64,000 nucleotides of DNA, taken from positions 868,001 to 932,000 of the forward strand of contig ML978127.1 of NCBI GenBank assembly GCA_010015805.1, read 5' to 3'. Of this stretch, positions 52,958 through 64,000 are shown piece after piece. The notes under the pieces were generated by a model that worked only from the letters and a program-made list of their open reading frames with translations, searched no databases and was not told the origin of the DNA. Position numbers and translations under genes: made by a program. The stretch comes from Rhizodiscina lignyota (lineage: Eukaryota > Ascomycota > Dothideomycetes > Aulographales > Rhizodiscinaceae). Every line of letters starts with the position of its first letter. Position 1 is the stretch's first letter.

Positions 52958-53947
52958 ATGGCCAAGGACAAAGAAAAGCGCGCGCTCAACCCCGCCGCCG
53001 CCGCACTCAAGGCGCAAAAGGCTGCCTCAGCGAAGAAAGGCAAAGCGCAAGTCGCTGCGCAACGAAACGAACGTCTCGCGCGTCGCAACCCCGATCGACT
53101 AGAGCGCCAAATCGATGATTTGAAAGCGGCAGAGGAGCGGGGCCAGTTGCGGCCCAAAGACAAGCAGACACTCGAGCAATTGCAGCGGGACCTGAAGGCT
53201 GTGCGGAGGGCAAGGGAGTCGCTTGGGGAGAAGGCACCACAATTTGCGAGGTGGAGAGACGACGACGATGACCGTCGGCAAGGCCAAAGTGGTAGAGGGA
53301 GGGATGGCAATGTTCTGGGGAAGAGGCGGCGTGATGGCGGAGGCTGGAAGAGGAATGACGAGCCAAGCAGCAGCGAGACGGATGAGGATATCAGGGACAT
53401 TCCTATGCCAAAAGATGTCGAGAATGAACCTCCGATACCGAGACGACCACGAAAACCACAGCCGCAGAATGCGAACGAGACACCGTTGGGTGAGGCGCGG
53501 ATGCCACATGTTCTACCACCGAAGCCGGTGTCGCAGACTGTCTATTCCTCTGCGCCCCAGGTCAGGAACTTGCAGAAGGAAGCGGTATCGAGGTTCGTGC
53601 CGGCAGCTGTGGCGGCCAAGAAGAAGCTTGCGCAAGGTCAAGGAAGGCTATTGGAGCCTGAGGAGGCAGATAAACTAGCGAAGGAAGGGTACATGGGCGG
53701 TCGGCGCACTTCACAGGCGAAAGAGGGAGATACAGATATGGCAGATGATGAGTTGGAGAGGTTTCAAAAGGAGATTGAAGGCTTGGGCGAAGGTGCTTAT
53801 CAGGATTCTGGAAAGGCAGCTGATGAGGCAGAGAAAGAAGTACAACATATGGTCATTAACGACGTTGTGCAGGGTGAACCGAGCGATGCTGCGATGACGA
53901 AGCGTCTTAGACAAGTCGAGATAGAAGAGGTCGAAGACGATGGGTGA
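52958..53947 (+). CDS. Wbp11-like splicing factor
   Basis: A single exon of 329 residues. The N-terminus MAKDKEKRALNPAAAALKAQKAASAKKGKAQVAAQRNERLARRNPDRLERQIDDLK-type block (shown here in part; residues 1-55) is the WW-domain-binding protein 11 domain (PF09429): basic, helical and RNA-associated. A proline-rich middle (PIPRRPRKPQPQ, HVLPPKPVSQ) supplies WW ligands, and RFVPAAVAAKKK is a second conserved spot. The tail is acidic. Human WBP11 acts in pre-mRNA splicing with PQBP1 in the nucleus; the fungal protein is shorter and its role is inferred. It is convergent with glutamate decarboxylase, with 145 bases between stops. Confidence 0.85.
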   Translation: MAKDKEKRALNPAAAALKAQKAASAKKGKAQVAAQRNERLARRNPDRLERQIDDLKAAEERGQLRPKDKQTLEQLQRDLKAVRRARESLGEKAPQFARWRDDDDDRRQGQSGRGRDGNVLGKRRRDGGGWKRNDEPSSSETDEDIRDIPMPKDVENEPPIPRRPRKPQPQNANETPLGEARMPHVLPPKPVSQTVYSSAPQVRNLQKEAVSRFVPAAVAAKKKLAQGQGRLLEPEEADKLAKEGYMGGRRTSQAKEGDTDMADDELERFQKEIEGLGEGAYQDSGKAADEAEKEVQHMVINDVVQGEPSDAAMTKRLRQVEIEEVEDDG

Positions 53948-54092
53948 ACAAGTCACGGCAGCAAAGATATTGAAACCAAATTCATTCCCTGGTACTTTTG
54001 TGTGGCTAATGCTATGCCTTCGTTTTGACGTACGCCTGACCTTTCAATCGCCTGCGCCTGAAGTTTTTGTTTCACCCCATGACAATAGCTGC

Positions 54093-55795
54093 TCAGCATA
54101 CGCTGCGATGAATGCCATTCTCCATCTTGTTTCGAGACTTACCCGCAAGCCTTTCCTTCGAGCTAATGCCAGGACTGGCATGAGTCTTCTCGACACTTCC
54201 GGAGAATGGAGCCCATGCTGCAAGGTCAATCTCCGCCTCCGTGTTCATCATCATCTCCGTAACAGCCAGAATGTCTGACACCAGGCGATCAAGAAGATCA
54301 ATGGACATCGACTCTCGCACAACAACACGCATAATCTCCGTCTTTTCTTCGTTCGGTGGCAGTGGGTAGTCTGCAAACGGGGTGAGTACGGGAAGTCTCA
54401 AAGTATAGGAGGGCTTATAGACTTACTGGGAATGATGTACTGCTTGGCCCTCAGCAATTGGCTGATCGCCGCCTGCTTGACCTTGGGGAACTTTTTCTTG
54501 AAGTCATCCGTAAGGGTGAATGACACCACAGGTAACCCAGCGTTGTAGTCCGCACTGGAGTCGCTATCTTGGAATGCCGGCTTGCCTTTCGCGTAGTAGA
54601 AGTCGCCTTTCTTCCGATGGATATCAGAGACGCAGCGCCACCAACCGGAAGCCTCAAGGGCACGGCTCAACAGCCGAGCATTCTGCAGAGCATTCTCCAT
54701 GATGGCCTTGTAGCCGGTGTATCCAAGATGCAGCAAATTGTAGTACTGACCAATGACTTGTGCTCCCGGGCGAGAGAAGTTGAGAGTGTAAGACTCCTCG
54801 GTGCCACCTAGGTAGTGGAGTTCGAAAACGAGATGCTTTGGCAGCATGCTCTCATCACGCCAGATGATCCAGCCGACACCCGCATAGACGAGGCCAAACT
54901 TGTGGCCAGAGGTATTGATCGACTTGACGCGAGGCAGCTCGAAATTCCACTTGAATCCAGCTCCAGAGTCGGTGAAGGGGGCAATGAAGCCCCCACTAGC
55001 TGCATCCACGTGGATGGGAATGTCAACGCCAGTCTTCTTCTCGTACTCATCCAAGATGTTGGAGATCTCCTCGACTGGCTCATAGTGTCCAGTATAGGTT
55101 GAACCAAGGATGACGAAGACACCGATGGTGTTCTCATCGATGTTCTGCTTGACAAGCTCAGGATCCAACCGGTATCGGCTCTTTTCGCTAACTGGTAGAA
55201 TACGGGATTCCACTTCGAAGTACCTGGCAAACTTCTCAAGAGCAACTTGAGCATTTGCGCCCATAATGATGTTGGGCTTTGACGTATCCTTGCCCTCCTT
55301 CATGCGCTTCTCCTGCCAGCGGCGCTTCATAGCCAGTCCACCCAGGTGAATTGCCTCTGAAGATCCAGTGGTTGCAGTACCGATGGCCTTCTCACCTTTC
55401 TGGACTCCCCAGAGGTTGGCGATGATGGAGATACAGCGAGCGTGCATGTCCATCATGGCAGGATATTCGTCCGCGTCTGACATGTTCTTGCTCAGGTTCT
55501 CAATCATGAGCTTCTCGGCTTCAGCCTCCATGTAAGTGCCAACGAAGCTTGCCAAGTTCAAATTTGGTCGTCCATCTAAATCGAGCTCGTCCTTGAGCAG
55601 TTGGTGGACTACATCCGCAGGAGCTCCATCATGGGGGATGCGGAACTTCGACAGTTCAGTCTTGCTGGCATATCGGCTGCTGTATGGTGTAATATGAGAG
55701 AGTCCGGAGCCTCCATGCTTGCCACGGTGTCCATGAGGGTGGTCATGAAGCTCATTGATGAGCTCGTCAGGGTCGATGTGTGTTGCTAGAACCAT
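54093..55795 (-). CDS. Glutamate decarboxylase (PLP-dependent)
   Basis: Two exons, 55795-54427 and 54370-54093, give 548 residues. The type-II PLP decarboxylase fold is plain: NLASFVGTYMEAEAEKLM, GTATTGSSEAIHLGGLAMKRRW (PLP phosphate), PIHVDAASGGFIAPF with the PLP-contacting Asp, and SINTSGHKFGLVYAGVGW with the Schiff-base lysine. The ending IHRSVC is typical of fungal GAD. It converts glutamate to GABA in the cytosol and feeds the GABA shunt and acid or oxidative stress responses. The chosen ATG is twelve codons inside the open frame, whose first codon is TTG. A His/Gly-rich stretch (HDHPHGHRGKHGG) near residue 20 is unusual. Confidence 0.95.
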
Positions 55796-56766
55796 TGTGT
55801 CTTTCTTGATGATTTCGAAAGTTTGCAAGTGAAGATCAATTGAGTTTCGAGCAGAGAAGTAAGAAGTTAAAGAGGCCAGAAAAGCGTGAGGAGAGCCAAT
55901 TTAAAGGCTGCTGGAGCTGTGTTGGCCAGGATGTTGAAACCGTACCTGATTCCCCACAACTTCCCATTTCGTATGCAGTGACGTAGCGATCACATTCTTA
56001 ACTGGGTCTAGTGCAAGGCTCGATCGTGCTTGAGTATGGGGCCACGTACAAAGCTTGGGGAGCTTGTTTTCCTGTGTCAAAGCAGCCCCATATAGGACCA
56101 ATCATTTCAGCGAGCGCCGTGTTAAATTCCCCTTACCAAACACTCTTTGAGCATCATTACTAACATAGTATAAGCTCGTAACTCTACTAGGTTTCGACTT
56201 ACTCATGCAAGCGGAACAAAGGAGTGGTGAATTGGCCATCTGCGATGCAAGAAGATGCGAATATATGACGCAGGCCTGCCTCCTTCCACCGCTGCTTAAA
56301 TAACCCTGGAAGCCAAGCCATATTCCTGCAGGCCGCTTGCGCCAGACTCCAAAGATGTTGTAAATGTCACTTTCTTGCTGCGGTCGGCCGCTCATGCGGA
56401 GACTTATCTAACGCCAGCCCCGCCGCGCGCCCTCCGCTAGTGGAGGGCTAAGCGAACTCCGACCTCGTTGCCGCGTAAGCTTGCGAGCCTGTCAATGGTG
56501 GTGATAGTGCTCTTCTCCCATGGTATGAATTGAACTTGATCCCCCTTTCCCTTTCTGCTCATTTTGGTTTTTCCTACTCAAATTCAACTGGAATTGAACT
56601 CTCAGCAATCCCTCTCTTGTCTTACCGCGGGGTCCGGTCAGCGCAATCCTGGGCTGAGCTGACTTTCGTCATCGACTGCGTACCTGGAGTGTGCCTAATT
56701 GATTGATTCTTCTTCCTTTTCCCTTCCATTTCTCCTCCTCTGTTCACCTTCCGTGTCTCTACAACC
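55796..56766. other. Divergent spacer between GAD and the fasciclin gene
   Basis: These 971 bases contain both promoters and a pyrimidine-rich leader before 56767. No gene is supported. Confidence 0.5.
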
Positions 56767-58385
56767 ATGAAGCTCCTCGCAATAACTTCATTGCTCGCCT
56801 TGAGCAATGCTTTTGTTCTCCCCGATGAGCAAGTCTTCAGCGGACTTGCAGTGGAGGATGACCGCGAGAGCAAGTCTGCCTGGGACAAGCTTCCCAGTGT
56901 CAAAGACCTCCTTAACAAGGTCTCGCATGGAGTCGAGGATGCGTTTGATGGAGTGGCCGATAAAGCAGAGAACATCATTGATCATATCCTAGACGCTGCT
57001 TCAGAAACCGAGAGCTACATCGTCGACGAAGCTTACGAGACGGCTTTTGACGTTCAAGGTTGGCTTGAGTCTGGCAATGATGCCCCATGTGAGGCCAGCT
57101 TCGAGGATCCCGAGCATTCTCCGCCTCACGGCCCACCTCATGGCCCTCCGTATGGCCCACCTCACGGCCCTCCTCCACCTCATGATGGTCCTCCCCACCA
57201 TGGTCCACCTCATCATGGCCCTCCTCACCATGGACCCCCTCATCACGGCCATTCTCGCAAGTCTAACCTGACTATTTACGAGATGATTGCAAATTCCAAG
57301 TACACAACGAAGCTTGCGAAGCTCATCGGTGAGCACGAAGACCTCGTCCAGCTTCTGAATGGCACGTCAGGAAACTTCACCTTCTTCGCTCCCACGGATG
57401 CTGCTTTCAAGAAGATTCCGAAGCATGCGCCGAAGCCAGGCAAAGAATTCCTCGAGAAGCTACTCACCTACCATGTGTCTGAGTCACTCTATCCCGGCCG
57501 CCGTCTTTTTGCATCTGACACCATTCCCTCCGCGTACAACGAGTCCGCTTTGGGTGGCCCACAGAGACTTGCTGTCAAGCTGGGCTTAAAGGGTCTAACT
57601 ATCAACTTCTACAGCAGAATTGTCGCAGCCAACATCGTAAGGTCCACTAGTGTGCTCCTTCAATTTGATAGAACTAACTCGAGTTGTCGCAGTTCGCCAC
57701 CAATGGAGTGATTCACGGTGTAGACTCCATACTTCTTCCTCCACCACCAATTGGTGTGATTCTGGACCTTCTGCCAGAAGAGTTCAGCACACTCTTGCTT
57801 GCGTTCATAAAGACCAACCTCGGCGCTGAATTGTACAACTACACGCATGTCGGCGGAACCGTCTTTGCTCCGAACAACTTCGCATTCAAGAAGCTTGGAC
57901 CAGGCCCCAACGCCTTCCTCTTCTCTCGTCCAGGACTTAAGTATCTCAAGGCCCTTCTAAAATACCACCTGGTTGCCAACGTGACGTTGTATTCTGACAC
58001 AGTATACGGGGCCAAGAATTCCGGCGACCTCTTTGACGGCGAGGAAGTAGAGGCAATGCAGCCGAGGAGAGCAGTGCATGTCGATCTTCCAACACTACTG
58101 GGCGACCGCAGCTTGCCAGTTGACATCTTCCGCTTTGGCCCGTTCATCTCCATGAAGGTAAATGGCTTTGTGAGGATTGCGGTTAAGGATGGTATTGCCA
58201 AAGATGGCGTCATACATGTTCCATCTGATGTACTGATCCCACCGAAGAAGTTACGCAGCGCGGAAGAGGTGGACGAGTACCAGGGCGGGGAGATCAGCGT
58301 GGACGATTTGAAGGAGAGACTTGATCCATTCGTGGAAGAGGAGAGCGACGATGCAACAAGTGGGTTGCTGAAGTGGGAGATGTAA
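56767..58385 (+). CDS. Secreted protein with two fasciclin (FAS1) domains and a His/Pro/Gly repeat
   Basis: Two exons, 56767-57636 and 57693-58385, give 520 residues. MKLLAITSLLALSNA is a signal peptide. An acidic helical region follows to about residue 112. Residues 119-162 are a GPPHHG-type repeat with 13 histidines, which could bind metal ions. FAS1 domain 1 starts TIYEMIANSKYTTKLAKLIGE, with GNFTFFAPTDAAFKKIP and LLTYHVSESL. Domain 2 has GTVFAPNNFAFKKLG and LKYHLVANVTLYSD. The H-box (YHVS/YHLV) of both domains is present. Several NxT/S sequons fit glycosylation. Fasciclin proteins mediate adhesion at the cell surface. No GPI signal is seen at the C-terminus (LLKWEM), so it is probably secreted or wall-bound. 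Confidence 0.9.
57115..57256 (+). repeat. Coding GPPHHG minisatellite
   Basis: About ten 12-15 base units of the CCTCATCATGGC type encode the His/Pro/Gly stretch. Such arrays change length easily between strains. Confidence 0.7.
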
Positions 58386-60389
58386 GCCAAGTGCTTGCGG
58401 TGAAGGTTAGTTGTACAGCGCAATGAGCTGGTAGCGCATGGCCTCACGACAGATGGAATTCAGGCAAATTCGATGATGAGATGCGATTGGTGCTCATAAT
58501 TCGTCACTTGAGCACCGGAGCGTACAATACGCAGCTGAGCAATATAGCGGAGAAGCACACGTTGTACGAATATACGGAGAGACTCCACATTCATTTCTTT
58601 GTGTAGCAATGGTACAAGTTACAGTCTCGGACCGACTTTGTCTTGCTGAAGAATACCTCGATTGTCTCTCCTTCAGCTTGGATACATTCTGGCCCTCAGC
58701 CACATCTCCTGATCTCGAACGGCCCGCTATTACACCGCGCATGTTTTGTATGTCGTGCGACACTCGGCAAAACGTTCGTACATACTCAATTTCGACAGGT
58801 TTTCCGCGGCGCATTACCCACCCGTTGGGTCAGGAATTGGCGGTCTGGGGATCTTCTACTACATAAACAGCGGTCAATGAGACATTCGTTTGACAAGTGC
58901 GCCAGACTCAGTGGTCGTCGACTACGGATTGGAGAAATTATGAGAATTGGCACGCTATACGAGTCGCTTTTAAGCTGCTCACAGTCACAAGCTTTGTGCA
59001 CGAGGTCGTTGGTCTGAACGTGCAAATGTCTCTCCTTACATTAGGGCTGTGCCTCACCTGGTTGTCTCCTGCAACTTCCGGAATTGGCTCCGTACTCCAC
59101 AATCTCAATTGCTGGTGACACCCACCATCGACGGCCATCTGCATGATCTCTTCCGCTGGGCACTCCCGGGGCGCATGTTTCATGCAACGATCCAAGCAAC
59201 GGTCCTAGCGCAGCAGCGCAGCATCCCTGGATGATGCTCCCGTCAAGCGCGCTGGGGATGGAAGCCGACCTCGTGCATCTTGCATTCCTCTAGCCGTATT
59301 GGGTTAGTCCGATCCCCACGCTCGGTCTGCAAGATAAGCGAGGCCGATCGCCGTCGTGCCAAGACTTTGGCGCGATCGACCCTACGACGCCTCTTTGACG
59401 TCGTCGAAGCCGGCTCTCCCTAACACTGCCGGCACGCCTGCGTTCGATGCCTGCCTCCGCTTTTGCAGGATCAAAGTGCGCTCTCTATCAGCTCCTACGC
59501 CCATACACATGACTCTGGTGCTGCAGCTTGCTTTTCATTGCGTTCGTATCCGGTCGCGAGAAACGACCGAGTCAACTCAAGCCTAACCGTGGTGGGTATC
59601 TACTTTCCCTTTGGCTTTTTGGCTTCGGAACCAGGGAGCCAGAGCGGGAAGGTGGGCGCAGGGCAAGGCGGCCCGAGGGGAGTATGGCGCTCGGTATGGC
59701 CATCCACTAGGTACCGCTCCGACACTGTATGGGGTGACGGCGTGGTGACGGCGAAGTCCAGAACACTGGACCGACGGGCCCAATCTAAACTTCTCTCTGT
59801 GCAGAAGTAGGGCTTGAGACCGACATGCGGGCTCTCTTGCAGCATCTTGTCCCTGGCTTGATCCACTTCAACATACCAAACCCGCGAAGGAGCGGGATGC
59901 GGCCTGCTGCTTGCATCAATTTAGGGTTTGTTGTAAGATGTTAGCTACATGTAGCTGTGCGCCTTCTTGAGCACTTGAAGATCCGTTCATCGCCGACCCT
60001 TGCTGGTCTTGCGCGTCTCTTCCATCTCATACGTCACTCCATCTTTCGTATTTTGTCGCCGGCGCACTTCTCAGGGAAAATTCGGTTCGCAGCTATCGTA
60101 CTTGCTCAACCGGCTCACAACGCACCTTCCAATTCTCCCTGCCCTGTACTCGAGGATCGAACCATTTTCCCGTCTAGGGATCTGCGAGAATATTCCATCT
60201 AACAACGGAGATATCCGATCTTGCAGCTACCCCGGTCCATGTTCTGCTCTTATACTGCATCTTCAAGTGCGGCGAAGACGTGTGTATCAGCTCACATCTG
60301 CCGCATATACTATCACTCTACTACAGCCTCATTGTCCAATCCAGCGAGGGCCTGGAGTCAAGTCCGCTGCCAAGTGGATTTTATCGGAA
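58386..60389. other. 2 kb gene-free interval upstream of CRY-DASH
   Basis: It holds the fasciclin 3' end and the CRY-DASH promoter. GC-rich short frames at 59.1-59.8 kb lack protein texture. The last 400 bases stay open in the photolyase frame but read as leader. No repeat or RNA gene is recognised. Confidence 0.45.
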
Positions 60390-62588
60390 ATGACAACGAA
60401 ACCGCCCCGTCCTCGAATCCTCATATATTTGCTCCGTCGAGACTTGCGCCTTACCGATAATCCAGTGCTCCACGAGATAGCGAGAGCGTTCTCTTCTCCC
60501 TCACCATCATTCACGCACCTTCTCCCTATATACGTCTTTCCGGCCCAGCAGGTAGAGGTCTCTGGTTTCCTACGGAAATTCAGCAAGGAGGAGTATGCGA
60601 GATCGCCATATCCCCCGGCACGGAGTCCTCATGGAGACTTTTGGAGATGTGGGCCTCACCGTGCCAAGTTCCTGACAGAGAGCGTGTGGAACGTTAAGGA
60701 GAGCTTGCAGGATGTTGGCAGTGGGCTGATCATTCGCGTCGGGATGCTCCATCACGTCATCAATGATGCCTTGGAATGGTTCGACGGTAACGAATCAGAC
60801 ACCCTCGAGCGGAGAGACTCTGGCCCTGCCTCTGACACCGACAGAGGTGAGATTGTGGGCGTTTGGATGACAAAGGACGAGACGACGGAAGAGAAGACGG
60901 AGGAGCAAGGGGTGCGTGCGGTTGTTGAGGGGTGCGGCAAAGAGTTTCGTTTATTCGAAGATGAGAAGTACTTTGTTGATGAGTAAGTGCTATTTTCATT
61001 GCGTCATGGGAGTGCTGAACGTCCGCTTCCACTGTCCTCTCAGAACAAGCGGAATCTCTTGGCTCGAGCCCCCAATTTTCTGACTATCCTCAGTCGCGAC
61101 CTGCCATTTCAAAGGATTGAAGACCTTCCCAACATATACACCACTTTTCGGCAACAAGTTGAACCCTTACGTTCGCGACCGAGACGCCCACTTCCCCCTC
61201 CAAAGAAGTTACCTCCTTTACCACCTGCTGGATCAGTTCCTCCGCAGACGCCACCTTTCTCAATACCGGATTCGCTGGACACAATCCTCACCGCCGTTCT
61301 TGCTCCACTTGAAACAGATCCATATCATGGCCTGCCTAATGTGCCATCTTGGCCATCGAACACCGAGTCCGCTCATCCATTTCGAGGAGGGGAGACGGAA
61401 GCACAGGAGCGAATGTGGCATCTCTTGTCATCCGGTGCCATGACCTCCTACAAGGATACTCGTAATGGCTTATTAGGTACCGATTTCTCGACGAAGCTAG
61501 CTGGCTTTCTCGCATTGGGCTGCGTCTCTGCGCGCTGGGTCCATGCGGAAATGTTGGAATTTGAGGGCGGAAGCAATTTCGCTCACCAACACCACTCCAA
61601 TGGAGGTGTTGATGGTGGCCCCAAAGAGCGAAGAGAGGTGCTGGTAAATCCCAATCCGGTCGTCTCTTCGACCAATTTCTCGCCCGTGAAACCAGCCAAT
61701 ATCTCAACGCGCAATCCAAAGGAGAGGGAATACAAGTATCGGTATTGCGATGCACCAGGTTTCAACGACGGCGAAAATCCCGGCACGGCCGGCGTTCGCT
61801 TTGAACTCCTTTGGCGAGACTACATGCGGCTATGCGCGAGAAAATTTGGCCCAAAGCTCTTCCATCTCACTGGTTTTGTTGACGACGAAGAAAAGAAGTG
61901 GAAGAGTGTTGATCATTCCACTCCTGGTCTAGGCGATGACCCAGACACCACCAAAGACACTCTGAACCGATTCCTCGAGGGGCGGACAGGCATCGGTCTC
62001 ATCGATGCGGCTCAGCGGGAACTCTTCCTGACCGGATACACGAGCAATCGTGCACGGCAGAATGTGGCGTCTTTCCTCGCTAAGCACTTAGGTATAGACT
62101 GGAGACTCGGTGCGGAATGGTACGAGTGTATGCTCGTGGATTACGACTGTGCGAGCAACTGGGGCAATTGGCAATACGTTGCAGGTGTCGGGAACGATCC
62201 AAGGCAGGGCAGGACGTTCAATCCAATCAAGCAGGCACTGGACTATGATAAGAATGGCGAGTATATCAAAGCATGGGTGCCAGAGCTGAGAGGTTTGGAG
62301 ACGGGTTCTCAAACTGCACATCAAGCTGGTGCGCAGGAACATGATCAAGAGGCGCTGATGGGAGTTTTCCAAGCATGGAGAATGGCAGAAAGTGATAAAG
62401 AGGCATTGGGCTTGAAGGGCGTCGATTGGGTGGAGAGGCCATTGGTAAAGATCCCCTTCGAAGTCAGGAGGTCCGGGGCGAGCGGACGAGGTAGAGGTAG
62501 AGGTCGCGGACGAGGCGGTCCAGGACGGGGAAGAGGAGCGATTCCGTATGTTGGTGGGCGTGGAGAGCGATGGAAGAGCGGCGAGTAA
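60390..62588 (+). CDS. Cryptochrome DASH / photolyase family protein
   Basis: Two exons, 60390-60982 and 61094-62588, give 695 residues. The N-terminal alpha/beta photolyase domain begins RILIYLLRRDLRLTDNPVLHEI. The CRY-DASH-specific block is DLPNIYTTFRQQVEPLR. FAD-binding blocks include GGETEAQERMWHLL, TKLAGFLALGCVSARWVH, FELLWRDYMRL, GLIDAAQRELFLTGYTSNRARQNVASFL (split here: LTGYTSNRARQNVASF) and WGNWQYVAGVGNDPR. The tail is a run of GRGR/RGG repeats, as in other fungal CRY-DASH. These proteins bind FAD and an antenna pigment, repair UV lesions in single-stranded DNA and may sense blue light. The RGG tail suggests RNA binding. The acceptor at 61093 was chosen because it joins FVD to RDLPFQRIEDLPN in frame. 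Confidence 0.94.
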
Positions 62589-62752
62589 GACACGTTTCGG
62601 AATTGTGATCGAAGAATGCACTTGAGGCGGCTTTGTGATTGAACTATATTTTGCTATTTTACATACCTAAGAGAATGCCGCACGAACCGAAGTACTCATC
62701 AAAATCCCAAATTTGCCCCGAGGTCACTCAGCGCCAGCACTGTCGTCCGAAT

Positions 62753-63772
62753 TCATGGCTTGCTGACATGCACCACAATCTTGCCCCTCGTCCTCCCTTC
62801 CTTCAGCTTCTCATACGCTTTTGGTGCATCCTCGAATTCGAAAGTCTGCTCAATAACTGCCTTTACTTTCCCCTCTGCCATCCATGCCGCGATCTGGTTG
62901 AAATCGTCCTGCTTAGAGAAGGCATTCAGAAACTCAAATTTCCTCTTCCCACCGCCCAGAATTCCAGGTAATAGCATCCGCGATGCCAGTGACGCCGCAG
63001 CACCCACGCTCGGCTCCGCACCGACCTGGACAAACTTCCCGTGCGGCTGGAGGAAGTGATGAGACTCGTTGTACAAGTTCGATGGCGTGCCGATGTTGTC
63101 TACCACGAGGCTGTAGACTTGGCCTTCGGTTTTCAGCGCCGCAGCGACATCTTGCTTCTTGTAGTCAATGACCTCGTCCGCTCCAAGGCTCTTGACGAAC
63201 TCGACGTTGGCACCGGAGCAGCTTGTTGACACTGTGCAGCCCAGTGTCTTTGCGATTTGGATCCCGTAGACTCCGGTGCCGCCCGAGCCGCCATTGATGA
63301 ATATTTTGTCGCCTGCCTTGACGTTCTTAGCGATGCATTGATACGCCGTCAAGCCCGTGACTCCAATGGTCGCCGCGTCGTCAACAGCAACGCTTTCGGG
63401 TTTCTTCGCCACCCACGACTGGTCTGCGACAATGATCTCGCCCAGCGCTCCGAACTTGCTTGGCTTGTCTAGTTTTCCGAAGACCACGTCGCCGACTTTG
63501 AACTGTGTGACGGAAGAGCCGATTGAAATCACCTCACCGCAGAAATCCATGCCAGGGGCAGCGGGCATGGAGATGACTGCCTTCGAGACGACGCCCAGCT
63601 CCGGGATCTTGTGGTCGACGCGATTGACGGACATGCTGTAGACGCGGACATGCAGTTGGTTTTGCTTGAGATGTTCCGGTGGCTGTGGCGCATCGGAGTG
63701 CAGTTTGAGGTTCTTCTCCAGCCCTCCGTGTGCACCGGAGTAGAGCCACGCGCGCATTGTACCTGACGACAT
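62753..63772 (-). CDS. Quinone oxidoreductase-like medium-chain dehydrogenase (MDR family)
   Basis: A single exon of 339 residues. The GroES-like half has HVRVYSMSVNRVDHKI and PAAPGMDFCGEVISIGSSV, without the catalytic-zinc cysteine pattern. The nucleotide fold has KIFINGGSGGTGVYGIQIAKTLG (GxGGxG-type) and then VIDYKKQDV. This is the zeta-crystallin/quinone reductase class, NADPH-dependent and cytosolic. The substrate could be quinones or alpha,beta-unsaturated carbonyls; it cannot be read from sequence. It begins MSSGTMRAWLYSG from an ATG at 63772. Confidence 0.9.
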   Translation of the reverse strand: MSSGTMRAWLYSGAHGGLEKNLKLHSDAPQPPEHLKQNQLHVRVYSMSVNRVDHKIPELGVVSKAVISMPAAPGMDFCGEVISIGSSVTQFKVGDVVFGKLDKPSKFGALGEIIVADQSWVAKKPESVAVDDAATIGVTGLTAYQCIAKNVKAGDKIFINGGSGGTGVYGIQIAKTLGCTVSTSCSGANVEFVKSLGADEVIDYKKQDVAAALKTEGQVYSLVVDNIGTPSNLYNESHHFLQPHGKFVQVGAEPSVGAAASLASRMLLPGILGGGKRKFEFLNAFSKQDDFNQIAAWMAEGKVKAVIEQTFEFEDAPKAYEKLKEGRTRGKIVVHVSKP

Positions 63773-63981
63773 GGTGAGATTTGGGTGAGATTGTAGGTTC
63801 AGAGGAAAGTGTTTCTTGAGAGGTTGAGTGAACGAAATTTAGAGACGCAATTGAGGAGATGCTGCAGTTATAGGTAGAAAGTGGTGTGATGGAAGGTGAA
63901 ACTCGCGTGTACTACTTTGGGATAGCGACGAAGGGTACATAGCACCTGCACGTTTTATCTCTTCAGCATTCACTCACAACA

Positions 63982-64000
63982 ATGTCCTTCGGACAACTTT
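63982..64000 (+). CDS. Possible start of a plus-strand gene cut by the window edge
   Basis: CTCACAACAATGTCC is a good fungal start context, and the next codons read MSFGQL. Only six codons are visible, so no product can be named. The 209 bases back to the MDR gene would then be a shared promoter. Confidence 0.3.

Overview
This window comes from the nuclear genome of a filamentous ascomycete (Pezizomycotina). The evidence is short GT-AG introns of about 45-110 bases, a Zn2Cys6 transcription factor with a fungal-specific middle domain, a MICOS subunit Mic19, a fungal GlkA-type glucokinase, the methylcitrate cycle pair and a CRY-DASH with an RGG tail. A dothideomycete is a reasonable guess, but nothing here proves it. 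About two dozen protein genes are supported. Most multi-exon models were built by hand from splice sites, and every spliced total is a multiple of three. I found no convincing tRNA, rRNA, transposon, virus-derived element or CRISPR array.

Left part (1-9.6 kb): two AtuA-family (DUF1446) genes, the first cut by the window edge, flank a Zn2Cys6 regulator. A small mitochondrial-looking protein and a D-2-hydroxyacid dehydrogenase follow. This resembles a small, regulated catabolic locus for branched or terpenoid acids. A gene-poor 2.9 kb stretch leads to a Rax1-like RGS membrane protein and a convergent signal peptide peptidase.

Middle part (17-35 kb): divergent methylcitrate synthase and 2-methylisocitrate lyase genes form a propionyl-CoA detoxification pair. 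Next come a small acidic Cys/His protein, an intronless FAD oxidoreductase, an unrecognised secreted Cys-rich protein, Mic19, tRNA Um44 methyltransferase Trm44 head-to-head with a GNAT acetyltransferase, and glucokinase. The glucokinase has an unusual in-frame upstream extension with a membrane segment.

Right part (35-64 kb): a ketopantoate-reductase-like protein with a long disordered tail, then a 3.7 kb stretch without a firm gene. After that come the helicase Sub2, the RNase P subunit Rpr2, a large ArAE/Bre4-like membrane protein, Gna1 of chitin and UDP-GlcNAc synthesis, a broken Baeyer-Villiger monooxygenase remnant, a small basic protein, a Wbp11-like splicing protein, glutamate decarboxylase, a fasciclin cell-surface protein, CRY-DASH photolyase and a quinone-oxidoreductase-like MDR protein. 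The last few bases may hold the start of one more gene.

Most of the window is ordinary housekeeping sequence. The best leads are the membrane-segment extension on glucokinase, the AtuA/regulator locus, the secreted Cys-rich orphan, and a recurrent GTCACGTGAT promoter palindrome.
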